The position numbers and the translations under genes were made by a program. Of a stretch of DNA of 28,505 nucleotides, positions 7,001 to 13,948 are shown in pieces (positions within the stretch are counted from its first letter, which is position 1; each line of letters begins with the position of its first letter). Source of the DNA: JBPCPM01 sp050999155 (lineage in GTDB: Bacteria; Actinomycetota; Thermoleophilia; Solirubrobacterales; 70-9). Location of the stretch: the NCBI GenBank assembly GCA_050999155.1, contig JBPCPM010000089.1, positions 1 to 28,505 of the forward strand. Reading direction: 5' to 3'. Below the pieces are notes generated by a model, which was given only the letters and a program-made list of their open reading frames with translations, searched no databases and had not been told where the DNA came from.

Positions 7001-8097
7001 GTCACCCCGGGGCCCACGTGGCCCTGCTCACCCCGCGCTTTTGGCCCGAGGTCCGGCGGGGCACCGAGCGCGCCGTGCGCGATCTCGCCGACGGACTGCT
7101 GGAGGCCGGCCACCGTGTCACCGTCATCACCAGCCACCAAGGCGTACGGACGCGGGCGAGCGTCGACGATGGGCTGCAGGTCATTCGCGTCCCGCGCGTG
7201 GCCGACCAGCGGTTGGAACGCCGGACGGGTCGGCGCCACCTGGGTCACCTGCCGGGTGCTTCCCTCGCATTGCGCCGGCTCGGCCCGGACATCGCGCACG
7301 CCTTTTACCCCTCCGACGGCCTGGTCGCCGCCCGGTGGTCCCAGCGGACCCGGCGCCCGGCCGTGCTGTCGGTCATGGGGATCCCGAGCACGGCCGACCC
7401 CGAACCGATGCAGGCCACGCTGCGGGCGGCAGTCGGTGGCGCGGCGGCGGTCACCGCCCTGTCTGAGCCCGCGGCCGAGGGTGTCGCCCAGGTGACCGGG
7501 CGTGCGCCGCGGATCGTGCCGCCGGGTGTGCGGCTGGCGTCCTTCCCGGTCGGCGACGGCCGGACGGTGGTGCCGACCGTCCTGTGCCCGGCCGACCCGG
7601 GAGAGCCGCGCAAACGGGTCGGGTTGCTGTTGGAGGCTGCCCGGATCGCACGCGCCGAGATCGGAGACCTCCAGGTCCTGGTCTCCCGGCCCCGGGACCG
7701 CGGGCAGGCCCAGGCGCTGGTCGCACAGGGCGGCGAGCCGGTCGACCTCGACGATCGCGCTGCCCTGGCCGCCGCCTACGGGCGGGCCTGGCTGACCGTC
7801 CTGCCGTCGGTGCAGGAGGCGTTCGGCCTGGTGCTGGCCGAGTCGCTGGCCTGCGGCACGCCCGTCGTCGCGACCGACGACGGCGGCATGCGGGCGATCG
7901 TCGACCGGCCCGCGGTGGGCCGCCTGTTCGACGGCGGCGCCGAAGCTCTGGCCGCGGCGATCACCGAAGTGCTCGCGCTCGCCGCCGCGCCCGGAACCCG
8001 CGAGGCCTGCCGGGCCCGCGCCTCGGAGCTCTCGGCAGGGCGCTCGACGGAGCAGGTGCGGGCGCTGTACGGCGAGCTGCTCGTCCGCCCGGGCTGA
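6997..8097 (+). CDS. GT4-family glycosyltransferase
   Basis: A 366-residue GT-B glycosyltransferase, predicted to transfer an activated sugar to a lipid-linked or surface glycan acceptor at the cytosolic membrane face. The N-terminal Rossmann domain opens with HVALLTPRFWPEVRRGTER (7-25), the glycine-rich acceptor-side loop. The C-terminal donor domain ends with the retaining GT4 signature VQEAFGLVLAESLACGTPVVATDDGG (EX7E: the E of QEAFG and the E of LAESL). The donor domain is compact and the usual RKG motif reads PRKRVGLLLEAA. The GTG start at 6997 overlaps the dehydratase stop by 4 bases (GTGA), which makes this the third coupled gene in the row. Donor and acceptor cannot be read from sequence; a CDP- or nucleotide-linked deoxysugar is plausible from context. 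Confidence 0.88.
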   Translation: MSHPGAHVALLTPRFWPEVRRGTERAVRDLADGLLEAGHRVTVITSHQGVRTRASVDDGLQVIRVPRVADQRLERRTGRRHLGHLPGASLALRRLGPDIAHAFYPSDGLVAARWSQRTRRPAVLSVMGIPSTADPEPMQATLRAAVGGAAAVTALSEPAAEGVAQVTGRAPRIVPPGVRLASFPVGDGRTVVPTVLCPADPGEPRKRVGLLLEAARIARAEIGDLQVLVSRPRDRGQAQALVAQGGEPVDLDDRAALAAAYGRAWLTVLPSVQEAFGLVLAESLACGTPVVATDDGGMRAIVDRPAVGRLFDGGAEALAAAITEVLALAAAPGTREACRARASELSAGRSTEQVRALYGELLVRPG

Positions 8098-8118
8098 CCG
8101 GCCCGCGGGTTCGGGCTC

Positions 8119-8124
8119 TACGCT
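8119..8124 (+). promoter_or_regulatory. -10 box of a leaderless promoter (TACGCT)
   Basis: It lies in the 34-base gap after the GT4 stop and ends 7 bases before the GTG at 8132, with no ribosome site. It would let the second half of the glycan cluster be transcribed independently. Confidence 0.45.
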
Positions 8125-8131
8125 GGCGGGC

Positions 8132-8824
8132 GTGCTGGCCGCCAGCCTGCAGCGCATCGAGGCCCTGCCCGACGACGCCCGTGTGCTCGACGTCGGGGGG
8201 TGGGCCCGACCCCTGGCCCGCGCCGACGCGGTGATCGACCTGCTCCCGTACGAGACGCGGGGGCTCTACGGCCGCGACGGCGACACCGAGCGGTTCGGAC
8301 CCGAGGACTGGACCCAGCGCGACATCTGCGACCCGGAGCCGTGGCCTTACGCCGACGACAGCTTCGACGTCGCCGTCTGCTCCCACACCCTCGAGGACGT
8401 GCGCGACCCGATCAGGGTCTGCCGCGAGCTGTCGCGCGTGGCGCGGTCCGGCTACATCGAGGTTCCGTCGATCGCCGAAGAGCTGTGCTGGGGCGTCCAG
8501 GGCCGGTGGGTGGGGTGGAGCCACCACCGCTGGCTGGTCGAGCGCGACGGGCCGGGCCTGTCGTTCGCCATGAAGCCGCACGTGATCCACGGCAACCCCG
8601 AGCTGCACCTGCCCGAAGCGCATCGTGACGAACTCGACGACAGTGCGCGGGTCGAGGCCGTGTGGTGGGAGGGGTCGATCCCGGCTTCCGAGCAGGTGTT
8701 CATCGGGGCGGGGAGCTTTGCCGAGTGGGCGCAGGAGCGGATCGAGGCGTTCGGTGGATCTGCCGCAACGAACCCGGCGCCCAAGCGGCGGCTGCGTCCG
8801 GTCATCAGGCGGACCGGGCGGTGA
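8132..8824 (+). CDS. SAM-dependent methyltransferase (Methyltransf_11 type)
   Basis: A 230-residue class I methyltransferase. VLDVGGWARPLARADAVIDL (18-37) is motif I with its following acidic strand. RDICDPEPWPYADDSFDVAVCSHTLEDVRDP is the classical motif III-IV region in which the D-x-x-x-x-x-P-[FY]-x-D-x-S-F-D signature is clear. RELSRVARSGYIEVPS follows as motif V. The second half (WGVQGRWVGWSHHRW and onward) is aromatic- and histidine-rich and probably forms the acceptor site. It lies between two GT4 genes, and its stop overlaps the next start (GTGA). I infer a glycan or sugar methyltransferase. The GTG start is supported by the TACGCT box 7 bases upstream. Confidence 0.85.
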   Translation: MLAASLQRIEALPDDARVLDVGGWARPLARADAVIDLLPYETRGLYGRDGDTERFGPEDWTQRDICDPEPWPYADDSFDVAVCSHTLEDVRDPIRVCRELSRVARSGYIEVPSIAEELCWGVQGRWVGWSHHRWLVERDGPGLSFAMKPHVIHGNPELHLPEAHRDELDDSARVEAVWWEGSIPASEQVFIGAGSFAEWAQERIEAFGGSAATNPAPKRRLRPVIRRTGR

Positions 8825-9987
8825 GCGGCGGGCTGACCGTCCTGGTCGACCGCTGGCCCGAGCTCTCGGAGACCTTCATCGCCAACGAGGTGGCGGGGAT
8901 CGCGGCCCGTGGGCGGCCGGTCCACGTGGAGGCGGTGGCACACGCGCCCCACCCGGCTGCGGATCCACCGCCGGTCGCGGTCGATGTCCTCGCCGAGGAC
9001 TCGCGGGGCGAGCGGCTGCGAGCCATGGCATGGCTCGCGGCGCGGTACCCCCGGCGGTGCCTGGTCGACGCATGCATCCGCCGGCGGTGGGCCCGCGAGG
9101 AGCACGTCGTGCCGCTGCGGCGCCTGGCGCCGCTGGCCCGGCGGATCGCCCGGCGGGGAGACCGGCACCTGCACGCCCACTTCGCCGGGGAAGCAGCCCT
9201 GCACTCACTGCGGCTGGGTTCGCTGCTGGGCCTGCCGACGAGCGTCACGGCGCATGCCTACGAGATCTACCAGCAGGCGGCCAACCTGCCGGAGAAGCTC
9301 GGGCGGGCTCGCTTCGCCGTCGGGACCTGCGCCTACGTCGCCGAGCACCTCCGGAAGGTGGCGCCCGGAGCCGACGTGCACGAGATCGTGATGGGCGTCG
9401 ACCCGCGGCGGTTTATGCGCTCGACCGCCCATCCGGACCGCGGGCCCATCGTCGCCGTCGGGCGGCTGGTGGAGAAGAAGGGATTCGTCCACCTCGTCGA
9501 GGCCGCCGCGCGGATGGAGGGCGAGGTTCCGATCGTGATCGTGGGGGAGGGGCCCGATCGAGCGCGCCTGCAGGCGCGGATCGACGACCTGGGCCTGGGC
9601 GACCGGGTCCGGCTGGCCGGCGCGTTGCGTCCGGACCGGGTTCGCGATCAGCTGGAGAGCGCCGTGGTGCTCGCCGCGCCGTGCGTGGTCGCGGCCGACG
9701 GGGACCGCGACTCGATGCCGGTCGTCGTCAAGGAGGCGATGGCGATGGAGGTCCCGGTGGTGGCCAGCGACGAGGTCGGGCTGCCGGAGCTCGTCCGCGA
9801 GCCGTGGGGCCTGCTGGCAGCGCCGGGCGACGCCGACGCGCTGGCGCGGGCGCTGGAGCGGATCGTCTCCGAGGACCCCGAGCGCCGCGCGAGCCGGGGC
9901 CGGGCTGGGCGGGACCACGTCGTGAGCACCTGCACCGTCAACGGGCAGGTCGAGCGGTTGGTCGTCCTGATCGATCGCGAGCGGTGA
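8821..9987 (+). CDS. GT4-family glycosyltransferase, colanic-acid-type
   Basis: A 388-residue GT-B glycosyltransferase. The opening LTVLVDRWPELSETFIANEV (4-23) is the hallmark P-x-x-S-E-T-F-I-x-x-E of the WcaL/AmsK-like exopolysaccharide transferases. HLHAHFAGEAALHSL and SVTAHAYEIY form the acceptor domain, and the donor domain has VGRLVEKKGFVHLVEAA, IVGEGPDRARLQARI and an EX7E-like SMPVVVKEAMAMEVPVVASDEVGLPELV. It is predicted to build an exported polysaccharide repeat. It is coupled by GTGA to the upstream methyltransferase and by TGATG to the downstream lipoprotein. The GTG at 8821 is preferred because the family motif starts at residue 12. Confidence 0.88.
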   Translation: MSGGLTVLVDRWPELSETFIANEVAGIAARGRPVHVEAVAHAPHPAADPPPVAVDVLAEDSRGERLRAMAWLAARYPRRCLVDACIRRRWAREEHVVPLRRLAPLARRIARRGDRHLHAHFAGEAALHSLRLGSLLGLPTSVTAHAYEIYQQAANLPEKLGRARFAVGTCAYVAEHLRKVAPGADVHEIVMGVDPRRFMRSTAHPDRGPIVAVGRLVEKKGFVHLVEAAARMEGEVPIVIVGEGPDRARLQARIDDLGLGDRVRLAGALRPDRVRDQLESAVVLAAPCVVAADGDRDSMPVVVKEAMAMEVPVVASDEVGLPELVREPWGLLAAPGDADALARALERIVSEDPERRASRGRAGRDHVVSTCTVNGQVERLVVLIDRER

Positions 9988-10454
9988 TGCGCGGACGCGG
10001 GGCACTCGTCTGGACAGCAACCGTCGTTCTCGTCGCGCTTGCGGCCGCGTGCGGTGGCGGGGAAGACGAGGACCGGGCGTCGAGCACCGAGGTTGCGACC
10101 GCCGCACCGCGCACCGACCGTTTTCCGAGGACGGCCACCGGGGGCCCCCGTACCGACCACGAGCCCCCTGTCCCAAAGCTGCCGTGCCCTGCCGGCGCCG
10201 ACAACTGCGCGTCGGTGCGCGGCCGGGTCATCACCCTGGAGGCAGTCGATCCCGACGGCGATGGCGATGCCCACTACGTCCTGGCCGGCGGCAGCGTCAC
10301 CGGCCCGGGCTTGTCGGTGATCGACGTGGGCGTCGACCTGCGACCCGAGCGGCTGCCGAAGGTCGGGGATTGGGTGAGCGCCCGCGGCCCGGTGTTCACT
10401 GGCTCGTACGGCCAGCGCCAGATCGAGGCCACCGAGCTACGCCACGAGCGCTGA
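9987..10454 (+). CDS. Putative lipoprotein with a small C-terminal beta domain
   Basis: A 155-residue secreted protein. The N-terminus is a typical lipoprotein signal: positive MRGRG, hydrophobic VWTATVVLVALAA, then the lipobox LAAAC with the lipidated cysteine at 22. A low-complexity, charged, proline-rich linker (about 25-65) follows. The last 80 residues (CASVRGRVITLEAVDPDGDGDAHY and onward) look like a small OB-fold-like beta barrel, with RGRV at its first strand and GDWVSARGPVF later. No enzyme motif is visible. The ATG shares a base with the GT4 stop (TGATG), so it is translationally coupled to the glycan genes and may act in glycan export or attachment. The function is unknown. Confidence 0.8.
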   Translation: MRGRGALVWTATVVLVALAAACGGGEDEDRASSTEVATAAPRTDRFPRTATGGPRTDHEPPVPKLPCPAGADNCASVRGRVITLEAVDPDGDGDAHYVLAGGSVTGPGLSVIDVGVDLRPERLPKVGDWVSARGPVFTGSYGQRQIEATELRHER

Positions 10455-10477
10455 CCGGGTCCGGCCCGGCGGGGTCA
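10452..10477. terminator. Candidate bidirectional terminator between convergent genes
   Basis: The 20-base gap between two convergent genes and their stop codons together form an imperfect inverted repeat, TGACC...GGGTCA outside and CCGGG-TCCGG-CCCGG inside, so each gene's TGA is part of the stem. There is no U-tract, as is common in high-GC actinobacteria. Confidence 0.45.
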
Positions 10478-11488
10478 GAGCACCGGGGTCCGGTGGCGGA
10501 TCGCCCCCCGGACCGTGGCGGCCAGCTCGACGAGGTCGATCACGGCCATGGCGGGCACGGCGGAGCGCGACCAGCCCTGCATGGCTCGGCGCCGTTCGAG
10601 GCTCCGTGCCCAGGGGACCAGGGCGAGGACCGACCCCGTCCACCGCGTGGCACCGGTGGTTCGGCGAGCGGCCGCGAGGCCGGCCAGGGTCACCAGCAGC
10701 GGGGCGTGCGCGCGGCGCCAGAACAGGCCCGCGGCGAGCTCGTCGCGCAGCTGGGTGTGCTCGGCGAACAGGCGCATGCCCTCGTCCCATCCCCAGGCGA
10801 AGCGGAGAGCGCCCGCGAGCCCCTGGTGGTTGACGGCGTGGTGGACCAGGGCATCGGGGCGGTAGACCGTGGGCGCGCCGGCCTCCTTGGCGCGCCACGC
10901 GAGGTCGGTGTCCTCGCCCCGGGTCGGAAACCGGGATGCGAACCCGTCGAGGCGTTCGAGCATCTCCCGGGGGTAGGCGACGTTGCAGGTCGGAAACCAC
11001 GGGCCGAGCTGCTGCACGTCCATCGTGCGGGCCAGGGGTCCGAGGTCGGCTACCTCGTCGGGATGGGGAACCGTGCGGCCCTGCACGACGGCCGACGGGT
11101 CGGCGTCGTGGGCGGCGGCCATCGCAGCCAACCACCGCGGCGACGGCTCGCAGTCGTCGTCGGTGAAGCAGACCAGCGGCGCGGTCGCCCGGCGCCAGCC
11201 GTCGTTGCGTGCCGCGCCGGGTCCGCCGGGGGTCTCACGGCGGACGACCTCAAGACCGAGATCGCCCCGGCGAGACTCCTGCTCGAGGACCTGGAAGGTC
11301 TCGTCCTCGGACGCGTCGTCGACGACGACCAGCTCGAAGTCGTGGTGCTCCTGCAGTCGCAGCGCGGCCAGCAGCTGGCGGAGCTGCCGGCCACGGTTGC
11401 GGGTAGCCACGACGACGGCAGTGCGAGCCGCCGAGGACGACCCGGAGCCGGTCCCTGCCGGCGGGCGTACACGAGATCCCTGCGTCAT
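10475..11488 (-). CDS. GT2-family (GT-A) glycosyltransferase
   Basis: A 337-residue inverting glycosyltransferase. After a flexible 22-residue serine/glycine-rich N-terminus, TAVVVATRNRGRQLRQLLAAL starts the nucleotide-binding GT-A fold. VVVDDASEDE (54-63) contains the first conserved Asp. TDDDC (109-113) is the metal-binding DXD-type motif. Further on, RGEDTDLAWRA gives the ED catalytic-base motif typical of GT2. The last ~110 residues hold moderately hydrophobic helices (LFWRRAHAPLLVTLAGLAAARR), which suggest membrane association. A longer frame from 11539 exists, but ATG 11488 is preferred: it lies 7 bases after a TAGGTT box and the upstream residues do not fit the family. It converges on the lipoprotein and diverges from the acyltransferase, with which it shares a symmetric promoter region. 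Confidence 0.88.
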   Translation of the reverse strand: MTQGSRVRPPAGTGSGSSSAARTAVVVATRNRGRQLRQLLAALRLQEHHDFELVVVDDASEDETFQVLEQESRRGDLGLEVVRRETPGGPGAARNDGWRRATAPLVCFTDDDCEPSPRWLAAMAAAHDADPSAVVQGRTVPHPDEVADLGPLARTMDVQQLGPWFPTCNVAYPREMLERLDGFASRFPTRGEDTDLAWRAKEAGAPTVYRPDALVHHAVNHQGLAGALRFAWGWDEGMRLFAEHTQLRDELAAGLFWRRAHAPLLVTLAGLAAARRTTGATRWTGSVLALVPWARSLERRRAMQGWSRSAVPAMAVIDLVELAATVRGAIRHRTPVL

Positions 11489-11495
11489 CTGCTCC

Positions 11496-11586
11496 AACCT
11501 AGCCCGTTCCCACCCCGCCCGGTGAACGATTCTCCGCACCGGAGCCCGGAAAATCGTTCAGCGAACCGGGGGTCCTGCTCTAGATT
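11496..11586. promoter_or_regulatory. Symmetric divergent promoter region with inverted repeat
   Basis: Two outward -10 boxes, TAGGTT on the minus strand (11501 to 11496) and TAGATT on the plus strand (11581-11586), lie 7 and 6 bases before the two start codons. Between them is an inverted repeat with arms GAACGATT-C-TCCG (11524-11536) and CGGA-A-AATCGTTC (11547-11559), 12 of 13 positions complementary around a 10-base centre. Read outward, each arm runs into a TTCASC hexamer (11526 to 11521; 11557-11562) at 18-19 bases from its -10 box. The repeat therefore carries both -35 elements or an operator that covers both. Confidence 0.6.
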
Positions 11587-11592
11587 GGGCGC

Positions 11593-12363
11593 ATGGTTGG
11601 TGGTTCTACGGCTGGGCGGATGCGCGACCGAAGCGATCGGGCGCGGCTGCGGGCGTGGTCGGCGTGGTGGTCGCGGCGGCTCGGAACGCGTGGGTGCGCG
11701 GTGCGGGTGGAGATCGGGCCCGGTGTCCGGCTGCGGGGCGGCCTGCCGGTCGTCGAGGTCCCGGAGTGGGGGAGAGCGCCGTCGGAGCTCACCGTGCGAT
11801 TCGGAGCGGGGGTCGAGCTCGGCCGCGGGGTCGTCCTGGAGCTGCGGGGCGCGGAGATGGAGCTGGAGCTGGGGGAGGGGACGCAGCTTGGTCCCGGGGT
11901 TCGCGTCGTCCTCGACGGGGGCGCGGTCCGGACCGGGGCCCACTGCCTGGTCCGCGATGGGGCCACGCTGAAGTCCTCGGGCACGCTGGCACTCGGCGCC
12001 ACGGTGAAGGTGGGCTACGGCAGTGTCGTGCACGCCGCCGAGCACGTCCACATCGCTGACCGCTGCGTGCTGGCCGAGCGGGTGAGCGTCATCGACTCCG
12101 ACCACAACCCGTCGACCGACGGCACCTACAGCCAGGACACGGGGCTTGCTGTGGACCCGGTCGAGCTGGGCCCGAACGTCCTGGTCAGCGCCGGCGCCTC
12201 GGTCCTGCGCGGTGCGGCGATCGGCGCCAACAGCGTCGTGGCCGCCGGCGCGGTCGTCCGCGGCGGCACCTACCCGGAGGGCTCCACCCTGGCAGGCATC
12301 CCCGCTCGCCCGCTCGGCGACCATGCCGCTGCGGACGCGAACCCGACAAACCACCCCCTCTAG
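11593..12363 (+). CDS. Left-handed beta-helix (hexapeptide) acyltransferase
   Basis: A 256-residue protein of the LbH fold, probably an O- or N-acetyltransferase using acetyl-CoA on a sugar. After a basic N-terminus (1-35), hexapeptide turns repeat as [LIV]-G-x(4): VEIGPGVRLRGGL, LELGEGTQLGPGVRVV, LALGATVKVGYGSVVHAAEHVHIADRCVLAERV. SVIDSDHNPSTDG (about 175-187) contains the catalytic-type histidine of the family, and GANSVVAAGAVVRGG then AGIPARPL is the usual C-terminal closing of maltose/sugar acetyltransferases. The TAGATT box 6 bases before the ATG supports leaderless expression. Its last seven codons and the TAG stop lie inside a 54-bp repeat unit (12337-12390), so its natural C-terminus may have been replaced. 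It is probably part of the glycan cluster. Confidence 0.86.
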   Translation: MVGGSTAGRMRDRSDRARLRAWSAWWSRRLGTRGCAVRVEIGPGVRLRGGLPVVEVPEWGRAPSELTVRFGAGVELGRGVVLELRGAEMELELGEGTQLGPGVRVVLDGGAVRTGAHCLVRDGATLKSSGTLALGATVKVGYGSVVHAAEHVHIADRCVLAERVSVIDSDHNPSTDGTYSQDTGLAVDPVELGPNVLVSAGASVLRGAAIGANSVVAAGAVVRGGTYPEGSTLAGIPARPLGDHAAADANPTNHPL

Positions 12364-12390
12364 CGACGAAAACGTCGGGTTCGGCCCCGA
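12337..12390. repeat. 54-bp structured repeat, unit 1
   Basis: It aligns without gaps to unit 2 (12408-12461) at 44 of 54 positions, with a period of 71. Its ends, CGAACCCGAC (12338-12347) and GTCGGGTTCG (12374-12383), are perfect inverted repeats of 10 bp around a 26-base centre, which itself can pair CGACG with CGTCG (12364-12376). It overlaps the last codons and stop of the acyltransferase gene. Confidence 0.75.
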
Positions 12391-12407
12391 CCGCGCTCGC
12401 GGCCACG

Positions 12408-12461
12408 GCGAACTCGACGAAACACCCCGTATAGCGAGGCGAACGTCGGGTTCGGCATCGA
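12408..12461. repeat. 54-bp structured repeat, unit 2
   Basis: Second copy of the unit. The arms CGAACTCGAC (12409-12418) and GTCGGGTTCG (12445-12454) differ from unit 1 by a C-to-T change that keeps pairing as a G-U wobble in RNA. The central segment CACCCC-x-T-x-TAGCGA is shared by both units. It is intergenic and ends 30 bases before the carbonic anhydrase -10 box. Confidence 0.75.
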
Positions 12462-12491
12462 TCCGGGCTCCGGCTCCCGCGGATCGGCGGC

Positions 12492-12497
12492 TACAGT
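12492..12497 (+). promoter_or_regulatory. -10 box of a leaderless promoter (TACAGT)
   Basis: The hexamer ends 9 bases before the ATG of the carbonic anhydrase, and no ribosome site lies between them. Confidence 0.5.
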
Positions 12498-12506
12498 GCC
12501 CGCCCG

Positions 12507-12998
12507 ATGACCAATACCGACGAGCTGCTCGACAACAACCGCGCCTTCGCTTCCGCCTTCGACCGGGGTCACCTCGGCGTCGCGCCCTCCCGCAACCTGG
12601 CGGTCGTCGCCTGCATGGACTCGCGCCTTGACGTGTTCGCGGTCCTCGGCCTCAAGGACGGCGAGGCGCACGTCCTGCGCAACGCGGGCGGCGTGGTCAC
12701 CGACGACGTGATCCGCTCCCTGGCGCTGAGCCAGCGCAAGCTCGGCACCGAGGAGATCATCCTCATCCACCACACTGACTGCGGCCTGCAGACCGTGACC
12801 GACGACGGCTTCCGGGCCGAGCTGCAGGCAGACGCCGGCATGGCCCCCTCGTTCGCGATCGAGTCCTTCACCGACGTCCACGCCGACGTCCGCCAGTCGA
12901 TCGCGCGCATCAAGGCGTCGCCGTTTCTCCCCAACCGCGAGAAGGTGCGCGGCTTCGTCTACGACGTGGATACGGGGGAGCTGGAGGAGGTCCTGTAG
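12507..12998 (+). CDS. Beta-class carbonic anhydrase
   Basis: A 163-residue zinc enzyme that interconverts CO2 and bicarbonate in the cytosol. The complete active site is visible: CMDSR (36-40) gives the zinc ligand Cys36 and the Asp38/Arg40 dyad, and HTDC (89-92) gives His89 and Cys92. RNAGG (58-62) is the other family signature. Length and ligand spacing match the small M. tuberculosis type (Rv1284-like, 163 residues) rather than the ~220-residue plant/E. coli type. It is monocistronic with its own TACAGT promoter. The bicarbonate it makes could feed carbamoyl-phosphate synthase encoded downstream, but nothing shows co-regulation. Confidence 0.95.
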   Translation: MTNTDELLDNNRAFASAFDRGHLGVAPSRNLAVVACMDSRLDVFAVLGLKDGEAHVLRNAGGVVTDDVIRSLALSQRKLGTEEIILIHHTDCGLQTVTDDGFRAELQADAGMAPSFAIESFTDVHADVRQSIARIKASPFLPNREKVRGFVYDVDTGELEEVL

Positions 12999-13005
12999 AC
13001 GGTAG

Positions 13006-13029
13006 CCGGGCGATGTGCTGCATCGCCGG
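13006..13029 (+). terminator. Candidate hairpin terminator after the carbonic anhydrase gene
   Basis: GGCGATG (13009-13015) and CATCGCC (13021-13027) are perfectly complementary around TGCTG, extended by CC/GG with one bulge, 8 bases after the stop. There is no U-tract. It lies between convergent genes, so it may also serve the methyltransferase. Confidence 0.5.
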
Positions 13030-13093
13030 ATCCCTGCGTGCGTGGCCTGCGCGGCTTCCCTCCCCTGGAAACGACCGAACTTCCGGAGGCCTC

Positions 13094-13948
13094 CTACGAG
13101 CCCGGCAGCCGTCCCACAACGAGGAGGTACTCGTAGGAGTACTCCGCAGGCCCCTGCGTCGTCCCACTGTTCGCGCGCTGGGCGAACTGGAGAAAGCCCC
13201 GGTCCAGCGCGGCGGTGCGCTCGGGATCTGCGGCGAAGCCCGCGTACAGGGCGACCACCGGGCCGAACGTTTCCTTCGCCAGGTCCCGGTAGGCCTGGGG
13301 GCTGTCGGCTCGTTCCACGTAGCGGCCACGCGTCATCTCCAGCGACCGCAATTGCGCTCCGAACAGCGCTCGCACGTGATCCTCGCTTCCCCACAGCGGC
13401 GGCGGCTGCGCGTCCGGCGGGGCCGGGTCCATGAAGGGCATCAGGGCGCCGAAGAAGTCCGCGATCAGACCTTCGGGGGTGAAGTTGAGCATGCCGATGG
13501 TGCCTCCCGGGCGGCACACGCGCACCATCTCGTCGGCGACCGCTTGGTGGTCGGGGGCGAACATCGCGCCGAACGATGAGGTCACGACATCGAATTCCCC
13601 CGAGCCGAAAGGCAGCGACTCGGCGTCTGCCTCCACCCATTCCAGCTGCACGCCGTGCGCCTCGGCCTCACGGCGGCCAGCGTCGAAGTTCTCGGGAGTC
13701 AGGTCCGAGGCGACGACGTCAGCGCCCGCTTCGGCAGCGCGAATCGCGGTGTTGCCGGTGCCCGCCGCCACGTCGAGCACCCGATGTCCGGCCGAGACCC
13801 CGCACGCCCGGACCAGGACCTCTCCCATCTGCCAGATCGTGCTCTTGGCGAAGCGGTGGTAGTCGCCCATCGCCCAGGCGGACCGAGCGGCCTGTTTTGG
13901 GTCGCCGTTGCCGTTAGTAACGGCCTGGGATTCAGCATCATCTCCCAA
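13094..13948 (-). CDS. Class I SAM-dependent methyltransferase (UbiE/Methyltransf_25 type)
   Basis: A 284-residue methyltransferase. ARSAWAMGDYHRFA is a conserved pre-fold segment. VLDVAAGTGNTAIRAAEAGADVVASDLTP is motif I with the acidic strand-2 end, EADAESLPFGSGEFDVVTSSFGAMFAPD is the motif II-IV region, and RVCRPGGTIGMLNF is the post-motif strand. The second half probably binds a small-molecule acceptor; the substrate is unknown. The longest frame starts at 14191, but TTG at 13948 is preferred because GGAGG lies 6 bases upstream and the residues before it look non-coding. ATG at 13868 is an alternative without a ribosome site. Codons 10-14 contain a 15-base palindrome, GCCGTTAGTAACGGC (13910-13924). 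It is convergent with the carbonic anhydrase and downstream of the tRNA gene on the same strand. Confidence 0.85.
   Translation of the reverse strand: MGDDAESQAVTNGNGDPKQAARSAWAMGDYHRFAKSTIWQMGEVLVRACGVSAGHRVLDVAAGTGNTAIRAAEAGADVVASDLTPENFDAGRREAEAHGVQLEWVEADAESLPFGSGEFDVVTSSFGAMFAPDHQAVADEMVRVCRPGGTIGMLNFTPEGLIADFFGALMPFMDPAPPDAQPPPLWGSEDHVRALFGAQLRSLEMTRGRYVERADSPQAYRDLAKETFGPVVALYAGFAADPERTAALDRGFLQFAQRANSGTTQGPAEYSYEYLLVVGRLPGS

Noticed and set aside
12337..12461. CRISPR-like array
   Set aside because: Only two units, imperfect (44/54), with no spacer-size regularity to test and no cas genes.
12360..13640. 426-residue minus-strand frame through the carbonic anhydrase
   Set aside because: It covers an antisense carbonic anhydrase with an intact active site and part of the methyltransferase in the wrong phase.
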